Positions 6,301 to 9,767 of a stretch of 9,767 nucleotides of DNA are shown piece after piece; position 1 is the stretch's first letter; the number at the start of each line of letters is the position of its first letter. The stretch is from Blastocatellia bacterium. GTDB taxonomy: Bacteria; Acidobacteriota; Blastocatellia; UBA7656. The notes below the pieces were generated by a model, which saw nothing but the letters and a program-made list of their open reading frames with translations, ran no database searches and was not told the origin of the DNA. The stretch spans positions 1 to 9,767 of the forward strand of contig JAKEHD010000019.1 in NCBI GenBank assembly GCA_022615215.1. Direction: 5' to 3'. The position numbers and the translations under genes are program-made.

Positions 6301-7240
6301 TCTTACAAAGCCCATCAAACCCTCGAACCTTTACGATGCGCTCATCGAAGTCTTCTCAGGAAAGACCGGTGAGAAAAAGCGCCCTTCGGGCGAGGCGCAG
6401 ATCGCAGCCGATCTCGGAACGCGAATGCCCATGCGAATACTGCTTGCCGAAGACAACATAGTAAATCAGAAGGTGGCGCTGAAGATACTCGAACGAATGG
6501 GCTACCGTGCAGACATTGCAGGAAACGGACTGGAAGTCATAGAGGCTCTGCACCGGCAACCCTACGACGTGATACTGATGGATGTGCAGATGCCTGAGAT
6601 GGACGGACTCGAAGCCACGCGCCACATCTGCCAGGAGTGGTCGAACGGAAGCCGCCCGCGAATCATAGCCATGACGGCGAACGCACAGCAGTGCGACCGC
6701 GAAGCGTGCCTGGCCGCAGGAATGGACGACTATATAAGCAAGCCTGTGAAGGTCGAACAGCTTCAGGCGGTGCTTGAGCGATGGGGGGCATCCACGAAGG
6801 AAAAGCAAGAAAGAAATCTTTATGCCGAACCCTGGACCATTCATTTGACCTCCGATAAAAAGTCGTTGCCGGTAGATTTCAATTCGCTTGCTGCGATATT
6901 CGATCTGGAATCGGAAGAAGGGCTGGGCGTCCTCAAGGAGCTGACCGAAGTATTTCACCAGGACGCTACGAATCGGCTCGCCCAGATGCGGAAAGCCATC
7001 GAAGATTGTACGGCCGACGATCTGAAACACTCAGCGCATGCTTTGAAAGGTTGCAGCGCCAACATCGGGGCCAAACTCCTCTCCCGTTTGTGCGCCGACC
7101 TTGAGAGGCGAGCCACTGAAGGCTCTCTCGAAGGGGCCGGTAAGATACTGAGACGCGCGGAAATCGAATTCGAAAAAGTCCACCTCGCTCTTGAGTCCAA
7201 AGCTCGTTCTTCATCCATCAGTGTTCATCCCAACAAGTGA
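3305..7240 (+). CDS. Membrane hybrid sensor histidine kinase (3 PAS, HisKA, HATPase, 2 REC, Hpt)
   Basis: A 1311-residue phosphorelay kinase. Residues about 36-195 form five or six membrane segments with a His-containing motif EAHFHVFGSLALLALYRDW (122-140) and H154. A short helical linker follows, then PAS1 (about 243-356), PAS2 (361-477) and PAS3 (490-598). HisKA is at 617-682 with phospho-acceptor His627 in SHEIRTP. The ATPase has N-box Asn740/Asn744, G1 DTGVG at 813-817 and G2 GGTGLGL at 842-848. REC1 has Asp907/908, phospho-Asp952 and Lys1002; REC2 has Glu1049/Asp1050, phospho-Asp1093 and Lys1146. The Hpt has His1245 in HALKG. All relay residues are present but there is no DNA-binding or other output domain, so phosphate should pass to a separate regulator. 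The signal is unknown; membrane histidines could bind metal or haem (inference). Three in-frame repeat-derived segments are odd: residues about 208-216, 761-803 (inside the ATPase) and 1167-1175. Confidence 0.95.
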   Translation: MQRMEMSEEIRAATVRRASEVAGEQQRRIFERADRLFAWLMVFQWIAGLVAALIISPKIRSGQYSQTHIHVWTAVLLGGAIASLPVYLGLARPGRVLTRHAIAVGQMLTSALLIYVTGGCIEAHFHVFGSLALLALYRDWRVIISASTVVALDHFARGLFWPQSVFGVLEASSWRWLEHAAWVIFEDIILIRYCLQGLRDIEQNAERQQERNLYAELEAAFRLIESATSARGAELKASEERFRSLSVASPVGIFQNDSEGGCLYANPRCQEITGLTLEEILGDGWVRAIHPEDRESVFEQWSVAAREGKPFSREFRFVTPQGKVRWVHSRSNAILTDGGDLIGHVGTVEDITDRKRAEEQFRSLLEAAPDAMVIVNEDGEIVLANRQTEKLFGYARGELLGRPVEILMPESFCYKHMEHRTDYSALPRARTMGAGKELWGARKDGSEFPIEISLSPLQTDEGLLVLSAIRDVTEQNRAAEALRESEKKVRTLFNRIADPVVIFDKETHRFLDFNRATLEIYGYPDTELRAMTPFDLHPPEDIEKVRQTIDIRNSEQPFTYIHITKDGRRKDVEILSDETDYEGRPAWISIIRDITKRKLAETEIRRAKEAAEAATKAKSEFLANMSHEIRTPMNAIIGMTGLLMDTELSSDQRDFAETIRSSSESLLTIINDILDFSKIESGKLDLEHHPFDLRDCVEESLDLLAAKAAEKGLDMVYTIDARTPAVFVGDAARLRQILVNLLSNAVKFTHKGEVVISVTARPLEKQGSGGAGEQGSFLNDECGMMNDEHRTPDSSFILHPSSLQYEVHFAVSDTGVGIPEDRMDRLFKSFSQVDASTTRHYGGTGLGLAISKHLSELMGGRMWVDSEEGSGSTFHFTILAEPAPSRTRVYLRGTQPQITGRRVLIVDDSAANRRVLALQTEAWGITARAAASAREALSWIIRGDRFDLAILDMQMPEMDGRELADEIRKYRDQRELPFIMLTSMGWREQEKESVKFDAFLTKPIKPSNLYDALIEVFSGKTGEKKRPSGEAQIAADLGTRMPMRILLAEDNIVNQKVALKILERMGYRADIAGNGLEVIEALHRQPYDVILMDVQMPEMDGLEATRHICQEWSNGSRPRIIAMTANAQQCDREACLAAGMDDYISKPVKVEQLQAVLERWGASTKEKQERNLYAEPWTIHLTSDKKSLPVDFNSLAAIFDLESEEGLGVLKELTEVFHQDATNRLAQMRKAIEDCTADDLKHSAHALKGCSANIGAKLLSRLCADLERRATEGSLEGAGKILRRAEIEFEKVHLALESKARSSSISVHPNK
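3927..3953 (+). repeat. Dispersed 27-base repeat, kinase copy A (QERNLYAE)
   Basis: These 27 bases are identical to 6804-6830 later in the same gene. The core is AGAAAGAAATCTTTATGCC. Read as QERNLYAE, it lies at residues 209-216, in the linker between the last membrane segment and PAS1. The two sites are unrelated protein regions, so a shared protein motif is unlikely. Confidence 0.8.
5601..5632 (+). repeat. Octamer tandem repeat inside the kinase ATPase domain
   Basis: Four exact-length units of (A/G)GGGGAGC run from 5601 to 5632 and translate as a Gly/Ser/Gln-rich stretch (about residues 766-776). With the heptamer array at 5683-5710 they make up most of an extra segment between the N-box and G1 box of the ATPase. 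Confidence 0.85.
5683..5710 (+). repeat. Heptamer tandem repeat inside the kinase ATPase domain
   Basis: Four perfect units of TTCATCC occupy 5683-5710, read in frame as SSFILHPSS (residues 794-802). A partly complementary ATGAATGATGAA-type stretch lies at about 5643-5668, so the segment can fold back on itself. Heptamer arrays of this kind are normally intergenic. Confidence 0.85.
6804..6830 (+). repeat. Dispersed 27-base repeat, kinase copy B (QERNLYAE)
   Basis: Identical over 27 bases to 3927-3953 and in the same frame. It gives QERNLYAE at residues 1168-1175, in the linker between REC2 and the Hpt domain. Flanking bases differ on both sides (AAA before and CCTGG after, against GGC and TCGAA at copy A), which marks the repeat limits. 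Confidence 0.8.
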
Positions 7241-7243
7241 TCC

Positions 7244-7260
7244 CGGTTTTGTGAAAGCCG
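7244..7260. terminator. Weak stem-loop after the kinase gene
   Basis: CGGTTTT at 7244-7250 pairs with AAAGCCG at 7254-7260 (7 pairs including one G-T) around a GTG loop, just after the stop codon. No T run follows, so intrinsic termination is doubtful. Confidence 0.25.
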
Positions 7261-7283
7261 AAACATATCCGCCCGAGTAACCC

Positions 7284-7312
7284 CTTACTTGGGTTCTGCG
7301 GTGTGTTATAAT
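7284..7312 (+). promoter_or_regulatory. Extended -10 promoter of the zinc-ribbon/DUF4129 operon
   Basis: TGTTATAAT at 7304-7312 is a perfect extended -10 (TG, one base, TATAAT). The -35 region is weak: CTTACT at 7284-7289 with a 17-base spacer, as expected when an extended -10 is used. Transcription should start near 7319, leaving a leader of about 30 bases. A small inverted repeat AGTAA-CCCC-TTACT (7276-7289) overlaps the -35 and could be an operator; that is speculation. Confidence 0.6.
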
Positions 7313-7331
7313 CGCTGTCGGCACGAAACGC

Positions 7332-7351
7332 GCAAGAAAGAAAGCTTTATG
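7332..7351 (+). repeat. AAGAAAG repeat variant covering a start codon
   Basis: GCAAGAAAGAAAGCTTTATG matches the 27-base repeat core at all but one base (G in place of T in ATCTTT). Its ATG (7349-7351) is the start codon of the next gene. The purine-rich AAGAAAG half is the only ribosome-binding-like sequence there. Confidence 0.6.
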
Positions 7352-8719
7352 ACCACCTTCACGATAATAGAGCCTATGTCGACGGGCGATGTGATAGACC
7401 GCGCGGTGAGGCTTTACCGACGCAATTTCTCGCCGCTCGTCACAATAGTCGCGGTCCCTTCGCTTATAGGCTACATATCGTCGATGATGTTCTGGTTCGG
7501 CCTGGGAGAGTTGGAAGCCGCCGCAACACCGGGCGCATCTGCGAGCGCGGGCGCGGTCGGCATGCTGATGCTCGTGGTGGGAGGGATGGGCTATCCCGTT
7601 TCGATGTTCGTCCTGCTGCTGACCATATCGGGACTTGCGCGCGTAATCGGCGACCAGTTGATGTTGAGCGAGACTATAACCTTTCGCAAATGCGTAAAGG
7701 CCGTCCGCCGCCGCCTGGGCGACATCACAGTCCTGGCATTCCTCTGCATGGCCATCCTCACGGCGATGTACATAATCTTTTCGATCATCGTGTTCGCGCT
7801 GATAATGGTGGTGGGAGTGCTGGCCGGGATAACATCGGCTCTCTCGTTGCCGCCCTGGGTGGTCGCTACATTGATGGTCATCGCAAGCGTAGCGGCGATA
7901 GCTGTGGGGCTTGCGGCGATGTTGCTCATGGTATCGCGCGTGGTGTTTTTGCCGCAAATAGTCATGATAGAAGGCCAGACCGCCGGGGCTGCGCTAGGCC
8001 GGGCCATAAGCCTGGGCAAGGGCAACTGGTACAAGGTGGGCGGGATCGCCCTTTTCAGTTATTTCGTTTCGCTGTCGCTTCTTGCGGCATTCACGCTGCC
8101 CGTAATGGGCATACTTTATCTATTCGGACTGGCTTCTGCGGAGTTTCTGTTAAGCCCGACCTGGAATATCATCTATACGGCGTTCAATCAGATAACCAAT
8201 TTGCTCGTGCTGCCGATATGGGTCGTTTCGTTCACGCTGCTTTATTTCGACAGCCGCGTGCGCAAGGAAGCTTATGATGTCGAACTGATGGCGCGCGAGT
8301 TGAGTCCGGGCTTCTACTGGCAACCCATCGCTCCAGCACAGTCCGGGCCGTTCGGCTACCAGGTGCCGACCCCGCCCGTTCGAGGCCGCGTATATGTACA
8401 GACCAGCCCGCTCGGCCTTGCAGGCTACAGACCGCCTCCGCCGCCGCCCCGAACGGTCGGCCCGGTTGCGCCGGATCCGACATCACAAGACCTGTGGCAA
8501 AAGTTCAACCAGGCCGCCACATCGCTCGGTGGCGCGGGCGAATCGCTCGCACCGCCTGCGACAAATCAAAACCCGCCCGGCAGTATGGATGGCGAGAGGG
8601 CCGCGCAAGCTCCGCCCAGGAGTCCCGCGACCTGCCGTCAGTGCCGTATGCCGCTTGAGCATGAGGCCCGCTTTTGCATGCGCTGCGGCAGCCCTACAGA
8701 GGAGGTTGCAGGCGCATGA
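7349..8719 (+). CDS. Polytopic membrane protein with C-terminal zinc ribbon
   Basis: A 456-residue protein. Residues 1-27 (with STGDVIDRAVRLYRRNF at 11-27) resemble the cytoplasmic lead-in of the glycerophosphoryl diester phosphodiesterase membrane-domain family. That family lends its name only; no phosphodiesterase catalytic domain is present. About six or seven hydrophobic segments follow (roughly 28-50, 69-95, 124-160, 168-200, 230-262, 282-300). A Pro/Gly-rich tail (about 325-425, with six prolines at 362-367) leads to a zinc ribbon with Cys429, Cys432, Cys443 and Cys446. ATG at 7349 is preferred over the in-frame 7289 because the extended -10 promoter lies between them. The stop overlaps the next start as ATGA, so the two genes are translationally coupled. 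The biochemical role is unknown; a membrane-organising or transport-accessory role is only an inference. Confidence 0.85.
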   Translation: MTTFTIIEPMSTGDVIDRAVRLYRRNFSPLVTIVAVPSLIGYISSMMFWFGLGELEAAATPGASASAGAVGMLMLVVGGMGYPVSMFVLLLTISGLARVIGDQLMLSETITFRKCVKAVRRRLGDITVLAFLCMAILTAMYIIFSIIVFALIMVVGVLAGITSALSLPPWVVATLMVIASVAAIAVGLAAMLLMVSRVVFLPQIVMIEGQTAGAALGRAISLGKGNWYKVGGIALFSYFVSLSLLAAFTLPVMGILYLFGLASAEFLLSPTWNIIYTAFNQITNLLVLPIWVVSFTLLYFDSRVRKEAYDVELMARELSPGFYWQPIAPAQSGPFGYQVPTPPVRGRVYVQTSPLGLAGYRPPPPPPRTVGPVAPDPTSQDLWQKFNQAATSLGGAGESLAPPATNQNPPGSMDGERAAQAPPRSPATCRQCRMPLEHEARFCMRCGSPTEEVAGA

Positions 8720-9767
8720 ATTCCTGCCCGAAGCCTTTTTCGGCGAGACTGATTGCAACCGCACTGGCAGTGCTTCTATTGATCGTGGACGCGCGGGCTG
8801 CTTCTGTAGAAGGCCATAAAGATTTCTTTTCTTCCGAGCCTTCCACCCTGCTCGATTATCAGCAGCGCATCTCCCGCGCAAGCGACCATGTCGACCTCAT
8901 AATAGACAGCAGCACCGATGATGAAATCGGCTATATAAGGTCGCTTCTTCCCAGATCTGAGGAGGTGGAGATGCAAGGTCGGGTGGTCCCGGTCGATAAC
9001 GCCTGGCTTTACATACTGCTCGATTCTTACGAAGCGGAAAGCGATCCTGAAAAACGACTGGTGAAACTCTACGAAGCGTCCGAGCGGCTCAATGCCCTTG
9101 ATGAACATGTGCGCTCTGCCCTTCAGTACCCCGACCGTGAGGGAGGGGATATTTCCAAGTCACGCGATGCAGAGGATCCGCGCGTGAAGATTCGCGAGAT
9201 ACTGGCCCGGCAGGAATACCAGGAAAAAACCGAAAGCCCCATAGCGAAATTGATAAAGAAGGTGCGACAGCAAATCTTCGATTTCATAAGCGACCTCCTC
9301 AGAAGGGTGTCCCGCGCGCTCTTCGGCCAGGGCGCGGAAGCGAACTGGTTCTTTCGCGGTTTGATAATAGCCGGGCTGGCAGTGGCGCTGATAATAGTCG
9401 CGCGTATGGCCCTGAGACTCAGGCGCACCGAGAAGCGCAAAAAGACGCGCGTGGTACTCGGCGAAGAGATAGAGGAGCATGTAACATCGAGCGACCTGGC
9501 CGATTCGGCGCTTGTTGCGGCGCGCTCAGGCGATTTTCGTCTGGCCATACGCAAGCTCTACATATCGCTCCTCTACGAGATGGCCGAGCGCAACCTCATA
9601 GAGCTTGAGCCTGATGCCACGAATCGTCAGTACCTGGCTCGTGTGTCTCGTTTTACAACCCTGGCCGAGCCGCTGCGTTACCTGACCGACCGGTTCGATC
9701 ACGTCTGGTACGGTATGTTTCCATCATCGGAAGAGGATTTTTCCACCTGTCTCGCCCGCTATAAAGA
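8716..9767 (+). CDS. DUF4129 domain membrane protein, 3' end beyond the window
   Basis: The frame is open from 8716 to the window end (350 complete codons, no stop). GGAGG at 8701-8705 precedes the start by 10 bases, and ATGA overlaps the upstream gene. Residues 1-28 look like a signal peptide (hydrophobic 11-24, ARA at the likely cut). An outward-facing region follows (about 29-210), one membrane segment (about 211-231) and a basic stop (RLRRTEKRKK). A cytoplasmic DUF4129-type domain comes last, recognised by SGDFRLAIRKLYISLLYEM (271-289), DATNRQYL (300-307) and HVWYG (329-333). DUF4129 proteins are often encoded beside MoxR-type ATPases, DUF58 and transglutaminase-like genes, so such genes may lie downstream; function is otherwise unknown. 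Two dispersed repeats contribute residues 34-40 and 137-144 of the outward region. Confidence 0.88.
   Translation, partial: MNSCPKPFSARLIATALAVLLLIVDARAASVEGHKDFFSSEPSTLLDYQQRISRASDHVDLIIDSSTDDEIGYIRSLLPRSEEVEMQGRVVPVDNAWLYILLDSYEAESDPEKRLVKLYEASERLNALDEHVRSALQYPDREGGDISKSRDAEDPRVKIREILARQEYQEKTESPIAKLIKKVRQQIFDFISDLLRRVSRALFGQGAEANWFFRGLIIAGLAVALIIVARMALRLRRTEKRKKTRVVLGEEIEEHVTSSDLADSALVAARSGDFRLAIRKLYISLLYEMAERNLIELEPDATNRQYLARVSRFTTLAEPLRYLTDRFDHVWYGMFPSSEEDFSTCLARYK
8815..8836 (-). repeat. AAGAAAG repeat, inverted copy in the DUF4129 gene
   Basis: On the minus strand this is CGGAAGAAAAGAAATCTTTA followed by TG: the repeat core plus one extra A. On the coding strand it reads HKDFFSS (residues 34-40), just after the signal peptide. 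The insertion is thus in the opposite orientation and a different frame from the kinase copies, yet leaves the gene open. Confidence 0.6.
9122..9148 (+). repeat. Dispersed 27-base repeat in the DUF4129 gene (QYPDREGG)
   Basis: Matches 2436-2462 at 25 of 27 bases and in the same reading frame, giving QYPDREGGD at residues 137-145. It lies in the outward-facing part of the protein, between helical stretches. The two base differences change N to D and K to E. Confidence 0.75.

Noticed and set aside
6163..6605. Near-identical bases at 6163-6185 and 6585-6605
   Set aside because: They encode the same QMPEMDG motif of the two receiver domains, so shared protein ancestry explains them.
7211..7957. 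248-residue minus-strand open frame
   Set aside because: His/Arg/Tyr-rich shadow of the membrane protein gene with no start signals.

Overview
The window reads as a moderately GC-rich bacterial chromosome segment. All recognisable genes are on the + strand, with purine-rich Shine-Dalgarno sites and frequent ATA isoleucine codons. The gene content suggests an environmental Gram-negative, perhaps an Acidobacteriota/Blastocatellia-like genome. It comprises a secreted penicillin-acylase-family hydrolase, a large membrane hybrid kinase, and a zinc-ribbon membrane protein overlapping a DUF4129 protein. The taxon is an inference from gene style and repeat content only; no marker gene is present.

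Layout. Bases 1-556 hold no convincing gene but are rich in structure: a possible three-way-junction fold (3-68), a 15-base inverted repeat (86-149), a twice-repeated 44-base hairpin unit (134-244), a tandem AAGAAAGAAATCTTTAT-type repeat (434-467) and a candidate promoter (476-503). Bases 557-2722 encode an exported Ntn-hydrolase of the penicillin amidase family. Bases 2723-3304 are a repeat-loaded intergenic region with nested palindromes and no convincing gene. Bases 3305-7240 encode a 1311-residue hybrid histidine kinase: membrane sensor, three PAS, HisKA, HATPase, two receiver domains and Hpt. After a short gap with a good extended -10 promoter, 7349-8719 encodes a polytopic membrane protein with a C-terminal zinc ribbon. 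It overlaps, as ATGA, a DUF4129-type membrane protein (8716 to the window end, truncated).

How the genes fit together. The last two genes form an operon. DUF4129 genes in other bacteria often lie in membrane or envelope clusters with MoxR ATPase, DUF58 and transglutaminase-like genes, so such genes may follow beyond 9767. The kinase carries a complete His-Asp-His-Asp relay set but no output domain, so its partner regulator must be elsewhere. The acylase appears to stand alone.

The most unusual signal is that short dispersed repeats sit in frame inside genes. One 27-base sequence occurs twice, identically, in two linkers of the kinase. Relatives of it occur in the DUF4129 gene, at the start codon of the zinc-ribbon gene and upstream of the acylase. 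A second 27-base repeat is shared, in the same reading frame, by the acylase and the DUF4129 gene. Two blocks of simple tandem repeats expand the ATP-binding domain of the kinase. This resembles, by analogy only, the in-frame palindromic elements known from Rickettsia genes.
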